A stretch of 64,000 nt of DNA from WTJH01 sp049889695. Lineage in GTDB: Bacteria > Bacteroidota > Bacteroidia > Flavobacteriales > Flavobacteriaceae. How positions within the stretch are numbered: the stretch's first letter is position 1; every line of letters starts with the position of its first letter. The position numbers and the translations under genes are program-made. The stretch covers positions 1-64,000 of the forward strand of contig JBMHCX010000018.1 in the NCBI GenBank assembly GCA_049889695.1. The letters are read 5' to 3'. The notes beneath the pieces are model-generated. The model was not told the origin of the DNA, searched no databases, and was given only the letters and a program-made list of their open reading frames with translations. Below, one piece after another: positions 35,605 to 44,943 of the stretch.

Positions 35605-35639
35605 CGATGAGGACAGTAATGTTTTTGCTGTCCTCATCG
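35605..35639. repeat. Strong intra-block hairpin
   Basis: The 12-bp arms CGATGAGGACAG (35605-35616) and CTGTCCTCATCG (35628-35639) pair perfectly around an 11-base loop. No T run follows on either strand, so it is not a simple terminator. It lies in the largest gap inside the minus-strand block, between the second FN3 lipoprotein and the TlpA genes. Confidence 0.75.
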
Positions 35640-35646
35640 GTAGGGG

Positions 35647-36600
35647 TTAATTATCTAAACGTATCGCCACATCGTCCAACCCAAACAGATAAGCGGTTTG
35701 GGTGGTATTGCCACTGGAGGTATAATGGAAAGCAAAATAGACCGAACTGTCCGCCCAATCAGACAAGGAAACTTCAGTAGTTCTTACACTGCCTTGCGTC
35801 TCCAGAGGAGTGTAGTCAAGGTTAGTGTTGATTTCTGTCCAGGTAGCCCCCGAAGGGTCTCCGCTTCCACTATAGTCGGTAGAAGCCATTAGTTTAATCC
35901 CATAGCCCTCCACATCGGAAAATAAAAAGTAATATGAAAAATGAAGCTTATAAGACGACTCCTCCGGAAGCTCTACCGCAGGTGTAATCAACCAATCATC
36001 GCCCGGAACAGGCTGAAAAGAAAGAGGACCAAAACTATAGCCGGCATTTTCCATGGTGATAGCGTAGTTCATTTCCGCCGTTGGGTCACCAAGATTTGAG
36101 CTTCCATAAGTAGCACACGACCATTCAGCATCATCGCCTTCTGCAGCAATTGAAAAAATAATCCAGGGATCATAATCCGGATCCTCCATAAATGGCACAT
36201 CGCACCGGGTATTAAAGTCATCCGCAAACAGCTGTGCAGCTAAGGGACGGGCTTGGATTTGAGTTCCGGTAGATCGGTTAGCATCCCTATCTTCTGTTTG
36301 TAGGGTAAAGGTATATTCGGTGCCATTGGTCAGGTCGGACACCGTTGCCGAAGTGGCTGTTTTTTCCAAGGTTTGGAGGCTTCCGCCCGGACTATAGTTC
36401 AAGTAAATATATTCCAGATCTGTATCGGTGGGGGGCGTCCATTCCAAGTCGACAAAACCATCGTTGGCAATGGCGCGAAGGTTGCTCACCTCTGCAGGTG
36501 CTGTGGTGTCGTCGTCGTCGCTGCTACAGGCAGCCAACAACAAAAACACCAAGAGTACAAAACTACCGGAGTAGAAAAAAGTAAAATTAAATTGTTTCAT
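35647..36600 (-). CDS. FN3 plus anchor-J surface lipoprotein
   Basis: A 317-residue lipoprotein. The lipobox is LAAC with C25, followed by SSDDDD, a surface-export type signal. A fibronectin type III domain covers about residues 38-118 and a choice-of-anchor-J-like jelly roll about 125-317 (DDWLITPAVEL, DSSVYFAFHYTS). It lies in the SusE/F position after SusD and resembles the gene just upstream, suggesting duplication. It probably binds the substrate on the cell surface. Confidence 0.82.
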   Translation of the reverse strand: MKQFNFTFFYSGSFVLLVFLLLAACSSDDDDTTAPAEVSNLRAIANDGFVDLEWTPPTDTDLEYIYLNYSPGGSLQTLEKTATSATVSDLTNGTEYTFTLQTEDRDANRSTGTQIQARPLAAQLFADDFNTRCDVPFMEDPDYDPWIIFSIAAEGDDAEWSCATYGSSNLGDPTAEMNYAITMENAGYSFGPLSFQPVPGDDWLITPAVELPEESSYKLHFSYYFLFSDVEGYGIKLMASTDYSGSGDPSGATWTEINTNLDYTPLETQGSVRTTEVSLSDWADSSVYFAFHYTSSGNTTQTAYLFGLDDVAIRLDN

Positions 36601-36620
36601 GGGGTATATATTGAGGTTAA

Positions 36621-37664
36621 TTATTCTAGTTGAACGGTGGTCACAATTATATTGTCTATACTTAATTCCGAACCTGAGGTTGATGTCTGTCCACTAGAAT
36701 TCATATAGATGCCTAGATAGACGGATTGGCCCGTAAAATCCGCAAGGGAAACATTGGCCTGATTTTGGAAAAAATCTATTGGATATTCCTCAAAATCGTT
36801 TTTCACCAAAGGAACTTCAATTAGGGTCCAGGTAGCTGTGGTAGGATCGCCCCCACCATCATAATCGGTAGAAACATAGAGGTGAAAGCCATAACCTTCT
36901 TGATCGGCATAATAATAGGTATAATCAAAATATAAGGTATAAGGGTCCGTACCCTCCAGGCTAATCTGTGGACTGATCAACCAATCATCCATCGCTTCAT
37001 GGGGTCTATAATTTGGAATCTCTACTCTATGTGATATAGTAATAGCAAGATTATCAGGTGATGAGGCATTTATTCCACCAACTTCCCTATTATTTAGAAT
37101 CTCCAGACAGTCCCAAAGATTGAGAGGGTTTCCATTGGCAATTCTTTGATCGGTAGAAGCCGAAAAAATTTGCCATCCCGAGGATGTTACATCATACACA
37201 TCTACAGTAAGGCCATCAGCTCCAATTTCTACCGTAGGGATACAAGCTGTTTCAAAATCTTCGACAAAAAGGGCCCCTTCCCGTAGGTCGGCCGATTGGG
37301 GGGTTGCGTTTAGCGTGATTCCAAAAGATTGGTTCCCAGCTCTGTCTTCTGCTTTTACCGTAAAGCTATATTGGGTTCTGTTTTCCAAATCGCTAACTGT
37401 ATAGGAGGTGGTTTGGCTGTTGAGGCGAATGGGGGTGGCCGGCCCATTGGGGGTATAGGCGATCGTAAAGGCTTCCAAATCGTCGTCGGTCGGGGCATCC
37501 CAGGAAAGGCTGATCTGTCGATCTCCAATTTCAAAAGCAAGGTTTTCTACATCCCCGGGGGGAGTCGTGTCGGGCGCATCGTCTCCACTACAGCAAAAGA
37601 TAGAGAAGACGATGATTCCTAGACTGCAAAAACACAGTGTTTTTAGGTAAGGTTGGGGGCGCAT
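36621..37664 (-). CDS. FN3 plus anchor-J surface lipoprotein
   Basis: A 347-residue lipoprotein, start ATG at 37664, which opens the signal peptide. The lipidated cysteine is C24 or C25 in SIFCCSGDD. An FN3 domain (about residues 35-115) and a choice-of-anchor-J-like domain (about 125-347; MDDWLISPQISL, GQSVYLGIYMNSSG) follow. It shares the domain order of the next gene downstream, and the two are 20 bases apart. It is likely a surface ligand-binding accessory of the SusCD pair. Confidence 0.8.
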   Translation of the reverse strand: MRPQPYLKTLCFCSLGIIVFSIFCCSGDDAPDTTPPGDVENLAFEIGDRQISLSWDAPTDDDLEAFTIAYTPNGPATPIRLNSQTTSYTVSDLENRTQYSFTVKAEDRAGNQSFGITLNATPQSADLREGALFVEDFETACIPTVEIGADGLTVDVYDVTSSGWQIFSASTDQRIANGNPLNLWDCLEILNNREVGGINASSPDNLAITISHRVEIPNYRPHEAMDDWLISPQISLEGTDPYTLYFDYTYYYADQEGYGFHLYVSTDYDGGGDPTTATWTLIEVPLVKNDFEEYPIDFFQNQANVSLADFTGQSVYLGIYMNSSGQTSTSGSELSIDNIIVTTVQLE

Positions 37665-37692
37665 GATCAATGGTTTTTTTAGGTTTTCATTA

Positions 37693-39327
37693 TTATTCGT
37701 TTTGTTCCAAGCCGGGTTGAAATTCAATGATGATTCGTTGGGGAATTTGCAAGACAAAGCGATTGCTCCCGGGAAATAGTTCATGAACTTCTTCCGTTCC
37801 GTCCAGCCGTGTCAGCGGATGTCGGATACTGATATCCCAGCCTTCTACATTCAGGCGCTTAATGTCGAACCAACGCAGGCCTGTCCCCATCAGCTCAATC
37901 CGGCGTTCGTTAATAATTTCTTCCAACAAGCTTTGGGCATCCGGGCTGGGGGTATGGGTATAGTTTAGAATTCGTTCGATCCGTAGGGTCTCCAAAAAAT
38001 GTTCAGCCTCCGACAGATTCCCAACTCGGGTATGTGCTTCCGCCAACATCAATAATACATTCCCTACGGTAAACGGAATGGGAGTGAAAAGACCTCCTAG
38101 ACTTTGTCCGTGATGGTCTAATTCGCTGGCGTCTCCAACTCCGATTAATGTACTCAACAACATAGTGGGAAAAATATCTTGTGGGGTAGAAGCCGCTAGC
38201 GAAAGTTCATAACCTTCTCCTAACGAAGATGCATAGATCCCCTTTGGGATAACTACGATTGTTCCCGGATCGTCGGGGTCTGGACTTCGAATAGTCACCC
38301 CTACCCGAATATCATTTTCCAAATCGATTAAAGCCACCAATTCATCGGATAAACGAAAGCCTGGTGTATTAATGATGGTAGTTCCATCGTTATTTACAGA
38401 TTGAGCTAAATCTGAACCTTCAAAATCTCTGGGAAAACCGCTATTAACAATTCCCCATATAGCCTCTGGATTAAAATATGTGGACCGCGACCACCTGGAC
38501 CAATCGCCATAATGGTCTTCGATATGCCGCAATTCTACATTGGCATTGGCCTGAATCAGGTCATAGGAGGCCTCAGCGGCGGCCAAAGCGGCAGGCCATT
38601 CTCCTTTATAGAGATGAACTCTAGCCTTTAGGGCATAGGCCGACATTTTGGAGGGACGGTAATTTTTTAAAGGAAAAAGGAAAGGATAGTCTGGTAGTAG
38701 TTCAATGGCCTGAGTAAGATCGGCTTCCACCTGGGCATAGACCTCGGCTACGGTGGCCCGACTAAGCTTTCCCCGTAAGCGTATAGGGTCGGGAACATCT
38801 GTAAACAAGGGAACGGCCAAATCGGTAGCTGCCCCTTGGGGGGTATAGTGCTTGCCATAGAGGTTGGCCAACATAAAATAGGCATAGGCTCTTCGCATCA
38901 AGGCCTGCCCTTTAATATTGGCCCGATCGGATTCTGAATCACCATCTAATCGTGCATCGTCTATCTTCGACAAAACATAGTTGGTGATATAGATATTATT
39001 ATACATATATGACCAATCGGGGTCATCGGTGTAATCATCTATAATGTTATACAATTGGTCTTCCCAAAAATAACTGCGATAGACACCAATAATAGCTGCC
39101 GATTCTCGTGCTTCGAAACGATCGCTGGTTATATAAAAATCATCATTTCCAAAAGTGACATTATACATGCCTGCATGATTTAAAGGACGGCCCTGATTCA
39201 TCAGACCTTGGAAATCACTTAAGCTGATCGGAACGGTTACTCCTCTTGGGATGACTTCTAAAAAGTCATCTGAACAGGTCCAGCAGAGGCTACAACAAAG
39301 GAGGATTAAGATTTTTGAACTTTTCAT
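37693..39327 (-). CDS. SusD/RagB family surface nutrient-binding lipoprotein
   Basis: A 544-residue lipoprotein of the SusD/RagB family, the lid that captures ligand over the SusC channel. The lipidated cysteine is probably C18 in CWTCSDDFLEV, and the family pattern FLEVIPRG follows. The C-terminal INERRIELMGTGLRWFDIKRLN stretch is the conserved RagB/SusD end. The ATG at 39327 is preferred to an upstream in-frame start inside the SusC end because it opens the signal peptide. It follows SusC by ten bases. The ligand (glycan or peptide) is not shown by the sequence. Confidence 0.93.
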   Translation of the reverse strand: MKSSKILILLCCSLCWTCSDDFLEVIPRGVTVPISLSDFQGLMNQGRPLNHAGMYNVTFGNDDFYITSDRFEARESAAIIGVYRSYFWEDQLYNIIDDYTDDPDWSYMYNNIYITNYVLSKIDDARLDGDSESDRANIKGQALMRRAYAYFMLANLYGKHYTPQGAATDLAVPLFTDVPDPIRLRGKLSRATVAEVYAQVEADLTQAIELLPDYPFLFPLKNYRPSKMSAYALKARVHLYKGEWPAALAAAEASYDLIQANANVELRHIEDHYGDWSRWSRSTYFNPEAIWGIVNSGFPRDFEGSDLAQSVNNDGTTIINTPGFRLSDELVALIDLENDIRVGVTIRSPDPDDPGTIVVIPKGIYASSLGEGYELSLAASTPQDIFPTMLLSTLIGVGDASELDHHGQSLGGLFTPIPFTVGNVLLMLAEAHTRVGNLSEAEHFLETLRIERILNYTHTPSPDAQSLLEEIINERRIELMGTGLRWFDIKRLNVEGWDISIRHPLTRLDGTEEVHELFPGSNRFVLQIPQRIIIEFQPGLEQNE

Positions 39328-39337
39328 TGGTAAAGCT

Positions 39338-42300
39338 TTAAAAACGGGCATTGATGGATAGGGTGGCTTTGGGGGGTGGATTGGCATGTTCAATTCCAGG
39401 ATAAAAATTATCGCCATGATATTCAGGATCTATCCCCCAACGGTTGGCCACCCAGATCCAGGGGTTGTCCACTTGCAATTTGAGTTGCAGCTGTTTAAAA
39501 GGGGTTCTTTGCAGTTTGTCCTGCGAAAAATCGTAGCCCAGATTAACAAATAAGAGGCGGACAAAATCGGCCCGGTCGACGTTGGCATCGCTTAAACCAA
39601 ATCGGCGATAGATCCGATTATAATTAAAAGTCATCTTGGGAATATCGGTATGGGCTTCATCGCCAGGTTGTCGCCACCGGTCATGAATTCGAGTGTTCCA
39701 GCCTGGAGATAGACTAAGTGTCCCCCATCCAAACTCCGACCTAGTTCCCCCGATGGGGCCGCGTAAATAATGCCCCAGTTTATAGGTAAAACGAAAACCA
39801 AAACTAAAGCCCTTATAACGCAAACGGTTGGTGATTCCCCCATAAAAACGAGGGCTATGGCTTCCTATCAAATATTGTTCCTGAACAATTGACTCATATG
39901 CTAAAACTCCCGCACTACGATCTTCCGTTATGGTTCCGTCATTATTGCGGTAGCGAGGAAGACCGTTTTCACTTAAACCTTCGAACCGAAAGGCATATAG
40001 TCCATCCACGGGGTTGCCCTTAATATAAATTCCATCGATTTCATTTGCAGCTTCAAACAAATTAGGATTATTGGTTTCTATGACCCGGCTAAACTCATGG
40101 GTAAAATTAAAATCGGTCGTCCAGAGAAAAATATCTTTTTCGACAGGTCGAAAACTTAAGTTTAGTTCTACCCCGGAATTGGAGATCTCTCCCCGATTGA
40201 TCCCAATAGATGGGGTATCTACTGTAGATAAGGTTGGGTCTGCGTCCTCTTGAGTATAGAGATCTGCAGCGCGTCTACGATATAATTCCAAGCTTCCGTT
40301 TAGACGGTGATTCAGTATACGAAAATCCATTGCCAGATTGGAAGTACTGACCCGTTCCCATCGCAAATGTGGATTGGGAAGCGACTGAGGTCTTAAAAAA
40401 TACTCATCCTCAGTAGCAGGAGTCGTATTGATGTCGTATCGGGCAATAAAAAGTCTTCCTTCTTTTGAGGGGCTTACATTTCCATTAAAGCCATAAGACA
40501 TCCGTAACCGAAGAAAGTTTATCCATTGAGCAGACTTGATAAAGGAGGCATTGCTCATCGTCCAGCCAGAACTGACCGACCAAAAGCTAGACCGGCGATC
40601 CTTACTTTCTACAGCAAAATAATTAGCCCGATCTTGCCGCCAAGTACCCGTGAGACTATAGGTCTCCTCCCAATGCAACCGTAGATTGGCAAAATAACTG
40701 ATGGCACGTGTGACATCTATAAATTCCCGATGTTGAAGGAGATTTGCGGCCGAAAGGTCATTCGATCCGTAGACAGTTCTATATCCTGGGACCCCATTTA
40801 AAATTCTTCTTAAATCGTAATGTTCTTGCTGTAGGGTAAGGGGGTTTAGGCCATAGAGAAAATCTTGGATCCTATGGCTTTCTTGTTCCTGGATTTCACC
40901 TCCAAAAGTACCTTGAATAAGGGCCTTTTTTTGCCACCAAAAGTCAAAAAAGACTGAATTTCGCCAAAGCCAGGAATTGGTCTCCAAATCATTTTTAAAC
41001 AGGGCCGGGCGTTTGGGTAAGTGATGAATTAACCTTCCTTCACTGGGAATGTATTCTGTAAAACGATTGATCAATTCCCGCATACGGAAGGTTTCCAGAT
41101 TAAAGTGCTCATCTTGTTGAATAAAGCGTCGGTCATATTGGTATTGGGTTTTAAGCCGTATTTCGGGCGTTATGCGGTAGGTTAGGGCACTATTGACCAA
41201 GGTCTGATTGGTTTTACGGGTATTGTTTTTATTGCGAAATTCCCGTAAACGATTAAAACTAAAATCCAGATATCCCAAGTCCTCAAAAAGATCATAATCG
41301 TGCATTGGGACTATGGCCGCTCGGTTATATTGGCTTAAAAGATTCCCTTCTTCATCGACAATGTTGTCATAGGGCATTTGATTATAAAAACTTTCGTAGC
41401 CCATATGATTAAGCTTATGATTCACAAAGTTGGTACGAATTTCCATGGTCATGTCCAGGTTGGGCACCAAAAGGTTTTGCATTCCTAGCCTTGTATTGAT
41501 TAAATAGGCTTGTCTATCATTGTTTTTATGAAAGGAGCGATCGTTTTGTGCGCTGGCCGTGATATGAAAATAGGAATGTTCCGATCGGCCAGATAAGGTA
41601 AAATTATGCCGTTGATTAAATTCGTTTTGTAAAAAGAAACGGCTAAACTGTTCGGTCGCATCGTTTCTCCGCAAGCGGTTGATTTCGACCTGGGCTTGGC
41701 CATCGGTAATTTCTCCGGTATCGTCTCTACGTCGAATTATATCACCCAAAACATCATAATAACCGTTAAGGAGTATACTCAAATGAACAGCACCATTTTC
41801 GTAGCCATCCAAATAGAAATCGATCATTTGATCGGCATTCATCAACTGATGGTCTTTTAAATCGGGTTCTCTTAGGCCATAAAAAGCATCATATCTATAG
41901 GAAGCGTCTAGGCCCTCCAGCGAGGCCGCACTGCCGTCGTGGGTTTCGATGACAATTACCCCATTGGCGGAACGCAAACCATAGAGGGCGGAGGCCTCGG
42001 CATCTTTTAGGACGTTGATACTCTTGATGTCTTCCGGATTAAGCAGGTTCCAATCGAAATTGTCATCCATCGGGAAGCCATTCAGTACTACTAGGGGGGT
42101 GCTGCTGTTTTCAAAGCTGCTTTTCCCACGGATGCTAATTTCGGGCCCCTCGGGCGTATTGCGGACCAATAGGCCAGGAACTACGGCTTCGATGAGTTCC
42201 ACGGCAGAGCTAGCGGTATATTCTCTGAGGGTTTCTTCGGTGATCTTGACGATGGATCCTGTCTTCCGCTTTTCGGTAACATCCCGGTAGCCTGTTAGCA

Positions 42301-42910
42301 AAACTTCTTCTAAAGGATCAGCCTTAGGACTCATGATGACATCCAGCACCGATTGGTCTTTGACTTTAACCACATGGGTGGTCATGCCCACATAGGAAAA
42401 GACGAGAGTAACCTCCCCGGAGGGGATGGGCAGGCTGTAATTCCCATCGAAATCGGTGGTCACCCCCTGGGCAGATCCGCGTATGGCCACGGTTACCCCC
42501 GGTAGGGGCGTGCCCGTTTCATCCAAAACAGTCCCACTCAGTTCTTGTTGTTGGTCGCCAAAACCAGGGTTTAAATAAATATTTGACGCCTCGACACTAT
42601 AGGCCGTATTCGTCCCTTGAAAAACCTCTTGTAAAACATTTTCCACCGACACCTGGTGTACATTGAGCGTTACAAAGCGATCCAGTGCTACCTCTTTTAC
42701 ATTAAAGATAAAGGTATAGGGGGTTTGGGATTCAATGGCGTCAATGGCCGAACGTAAGGGAACACTGTCCAAGGCTAAGCTCACTAAATGCTTTTGGAGG
42801 GCATAGGAATAAGACATCCCTAAAAAGCACAATAGACCCAGAACTAGCTTTCTGTATTGAGGTAGAATTCTGTATCCCAGTAGCCTTATTGTTGAGAAGA
42901 AATGCAGCAT
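39338..42910 (-). CDS. SusC/RagA family TonB-dependent transporter with STN domain
   Basis: A 1190-residue TonB-linked outer-membrane transporter. The signal segment lies at about residues 20-37, an STN domain at about 45-110 (VPLRSAIDAIESQTPYTF), a carboxypeptidase-regulatory-like domain at about 118-195, the plug at about 205-320 and the 22-strand barrel in the rest. The STN domain is the signalling domain that contacts FecR, so the upstream fecR and divergent sigma factor fit a trans-envelope circuit. It pairs with the SusD gene downstream. Confidence 0.94.
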   Translation of the reverse strand: MLHFFSTIRLLGYRILPQYRKLVLGLLCFLGMSYSYALQKHLVSLALDSVPLRSAIDAIESQTPYTFIFNVKEVALDRFVTLNVHQVSVENVLQEVFQGTNTAYSVEASNIYLNPGFGDQQQELSGTVLDETGTPLPGVTVAIRGSAQGVTTDFDGNYSLPIPSGEVTLVFSYVGMTTHVVKVKDQSVLDVIMSPKADPLEEVLLTGYRDVTEKRKTGSIVKITEETLREYTASSAVELIEAVVPGLLVRNTPEGPEISIRGKSSFENSSTPLVVLNGFPMDDNFDWNLLNPEDIKSINVLKDAEASALYGLRSANGVIVIETHDGSAASLEGLDASYRYDAFYGLREPDLKDHQLMNADQMIDFYLDGYENGAVHLSILLNGYYDVLGDIIRRRDDTGEITDGQAQVEINRLRRNDATEQFSRFFLQNEFNQRHNFTLSGRSEHSYFHITASAQNDRSFHKNNDRQAYLINTRLGMQNLLVPNLDMTMEIRTNFVNHKLNHMGYESFYNQMPYDNIVDEEGNLLSQYNRAAIVPMHDYDLFEDLGYLDFSFNRLREFRNKNNTRKTNQTLVNSALTYRITPEIRLKTQYQYDRRFIQQDEHFNLETFRMRELINRFTEYIPSEGRLIHHLPKRPALFKNDLETNSWLWRNSVFFDFWWQKKALIQGTFGGEIQEQESHRIQDFLYGLNPLTLQQEHYDLRRILNGVPGYRTVYGSNDLSAANLLQHREFIDVTRAISYFANLRLHWEETYSLTGTWRQDRANYFAVESKDRRSSFWSVSSGWTMSNASFIKSAQWINFLRLRMSYGFNGNVSPSKEGRLFIARYDINTTPATEDEYFLRPQSLPNPHLRWERVSTSNLAMDFRILNHRLNGSLELYRRRAADLYTQEDADPTLSTVDTPSIGINRGEISNSGVELNLSFRPVEKDIFLWTTDFNFTHEFSRVIETNNPNLFEAANEIDGIYIKGNPVDGLYAFRFEGLSENGLPRYRNNDGTITEDRSAGVLAYESIVQEQYLIGSHSPRFYGGITNRLRYKGFSFGFRFTYKLGHYLRGPIGGTRSEFGWGTLSLSPGWNTRIHDRWRQPGDEAHTDIPKMTFNYNRIYRRFGLSDANVDRADFVRLLFVNLGYDFSQDKLQRTPFKQLQLKLQVDNPWIWVANRWGIDPEYHGDNFYPGIEHANPPPKATLSINARF

Positions 42911-42938
42911 ATAATTTTTTTTAAGAATCGTTGGGGAT

Positions 42939-43664
42939 CTAATAATTGCTCATCATTTGTAAATACAGATAGTTCCCATCCGTATCAAAAGTGGGTTGAG
43001 CAATATGATTTCCATCATACATCAGCTGTAAAAATTCTACACGCGTCAGAACATTACTTTGAACTTCACTTGCATTGAACTCTTCGCCAGTTGATCTATT
43101 ACTCTTCATGGCACTGGCACTTTTGGGATCAAGAATAAACACTTGACTTCCGTGGATTGGAATTTCTTTTCCGACACTGCCTTTACTTTTTTTAATCTTA
43201 ATTCGTTTAGATTTGGAAGATGCAGGTGTAGCTATAGGGACAGCTTTCAATGGGGAATCTCCATCGAAAGATCCACCTGAAGAAAAGCTATTTCCCCCTC
43301 CTGCAACAGGCATTCCACCAGAAAAACTTCCAACATTAGCACCAGAACCTTGGATCGGACCCGAAGAAGACATAGTCATTTCCTCTCCTCCCATCATCGG
43401 TACATATTTACGAAGTTGGAGTGCTGCAACATTGCCACTATCATCGAACTGGGGGGCCACATCCCATTTGCCAACGCTGAGCAGCTTCCAAAATTCATCT
43501 TCGTCTATGGTTTTGCTTTTATGGTTTTTAAACACATAGCTTTGGGCAGCTACAGCTGTAGGAGCAGGCGATATGGGAAGGGGTTGCTGTGGAGTCGAAA
43601 CCAGCCAATGGAATCCTAAACTGGCCGTAACAAAGAGCGTCGAAAATAAAGTAGGTAGGTACAT
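42939..43664 (-). CDS. Unknown protein with duplicated FDxxGN motif
   Basis: A 241-residue protein with an N-terminal hydrophobic segment (about residues 5-24). I do not recognise a family. Residues 54-87 and 207-241 are a clear internal repeat with shared spacing: EF-x2-L-x3-G-x5-P-x-F-D-x2-G-N-x3-L-Q, then Y at the end. Between the copies lie a glycine/serine-rich stretch (about 92-135) and a basic stretch (KSKRIKIKKSKG). It sits between fecR and SusC, where genes of the signalling step are expected. Gaps are 20 and 28 bases, so it is part of the block. Confidence 0.7.
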   Translation of the reverse strand: MYLPTLFSTLFVTASLGFHWLVSTPQQPLPISPAPTAVAAQSYVFKNHKSKTIDEDEFWKLLSVGKWDVAPQFDDSGNVAALQLRKYVPMMGGEEMTMSSSGPIQGSGANVGSFSGGMPVAGGGNSFSSGGSFDGDSPLKAVPIATPASSKSKRIKIKKSKGSVGKEIPIHGSQVFILDPKSASAMKSNRSTGEEFNASEVQSNVLTRVEFLQLMYDGNHIAQPTFDTDGNYLYLQMMSNY

Positions 43665-43684
43665 AAGATTTAGCTTTAATTTAA

Positions 43685-44836
43685 TTATTGGGGTTTATAA
43701 ATTTCAAGGGTTTGGGCGTCTAGGACGCGATATTCAAAGGGGTGTATCTTTTGGAAATACTGCAGCACATCTTCCAAACGATCGGCTTGCAGATCGAAAC
43801 CGGCATAAAAGATTTCAGCGGCCAGCTGACTGTCCCGCAGGTATATTTTAACATTGTAGAGCCGTTCCAAACGCTGGATGATTTGGTCGAAAGACAAATC
43901 TCGAAAAACCACCTTGCCATCGATCCAAGAGGTATAGAGGGCAGTGGGAACAGCATCTACAGTAAACTGCTGATCGGCTAAACGAAAAATCGCGCGGTGG
44001 TCCGGGGTTAATAGGAGTGCATGGTCGAGTCGATGAATATCCTTTAGCTGTACCAGCCCTTCTGTCAGCACGACTTCTACCCTATCTTCGTCCGGATAGC
44101 TCATCACATTAAAGGCAGTGCCCAAGACTTCCACTTCCAATTCGTGACTTTCCACGATAAATGGACGATCTGCATCGGAAGCTACCTTAAAAAAGGCTTC
44201 TCCTTTGAGTTGAATCCGTCGAGGAGCGTTTGGCGAGAAAGCTTCGGGAAAAGTGATCGATGAACCCGCATTCAACTGTACTTGTGTTCCGTCTTCCAAA
44301 ACGAGACCAAATTGTTGTCCATAAGGAACCTCCAAAGTATTCAAACGATAATCGACAACTCCAGTTTTTGTTTGCTGAAGATAGACCAAGCGTTGATCTT
44401 CTTTTTGGTTGATGATCGTCCCTGAGTCATCCGACAAAGCCGTAAAGCCTTCATCGATCACGTATTGTTGCTGGTTTTCTAGGGTGAGGGTTACTTTTTG
44501 TTCTGGAGGACTCAATTGAATAGTGGGCGACTGTACGGCCAAGCGAATCCCAAAAAACAAAACAACTGCCGCTGCCAACTGATAACTCAGCTGCCAAATC
44601 TTGCGCTGTTTATTCGCCCGGGAGATCTGCTTAAAGACCTGTTCTTTTGTCCGCAGTTTTTGGGTTTCCGAAAACCCCAAATGAATGCCGTATTCCAATT
44701 CCAAAAAAGAACGCAAGGGTGCTGCGTGGGTGGGCTGGTCGACCAAGTCCTTGAGCTCTTCTAGTTCAGAGGGACGGAGGTCCTGATTGAAATAACGCAA
44801 CAAAAGCGCTTCGAGTTTCTCCTGAGAATCGTTCAT
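43685..44836 (-). CDS. FecR family anti-sigma factor
   Basis: A 383-residue membrane protein of the FecR type. A short N-terminal cytoplasmic domain (about residues 1-75) should bind the sigma factor, a transmembrane helix follows at about 77-98 and the periplasmic FecR domain extends to about 250 (EVPYGQQFGLVLEDGTQVQLNAGSSI). The C-terminal FecR_C domain with SFDQIIQRLERLYNVKI ends the protein. It should receive the signal from the SusC STN domain. The ATG at 44836 is chosen as it starts the conserved cytoplasmic domain. Confidence 0.92.
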   Translation of the reverse strand: MNDSQEKLEALLLRYFNQDLRPSELEELKDLVDQPTHAAPLRSFLELEYGIHLGFSETQKLRTKEQVFKQISRANKQRKIWQLSYQLAAAVVLFFGIRLAVQSPTIQLSPPEQKVTLTLENQQQYVIDEGFTALSDDSGTIINQKEDQRLVYLQQTKTGVVDYRLNTLEVPYGQQFGLVLEDGTQVQLNAGSSITFPEAFSPNAPRRIQLKGEAFFKVASDADRPFIVESHELEVEVLGTAFNVMSYPDEDRVEVVLTEGLVQLKDIHRLDHALLLTPDHRAIFRLADQQFTVDAVPTALYTSWIDGKVVFRDLSFDQIIQRLERLYNVKIYLRDSQLAAEIFYAGFDLQADRLEDVLQYFQKIHPFEYRVLDAQTLEIYKPQ

Positions 44837-44943
44837 AATCGTCAGTATCTTTATAAGCATAACACGCCTCAGCTCCTTCCCCCTATGTTTTTTTATGATA
44901 TTTTTTTGTATATTAGAGAGAAGCACTCCCCCAAAGCTTTGCC

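Noticed and set aside
35647..37664. DNA-level repeat formed by the two FN3 lipoprotein genes
   Set aside because: The similarity is in domain order and protein pattern; the nucleotide sequences have diverged, so it is an old duplication and not a DNA repeat.
43213..43619. Plus-strand frames over the duplicated-motif gene
   Set aside because: The minus-strand gene has a conserved-looking repeat, fits the operon spacing and explains the region.
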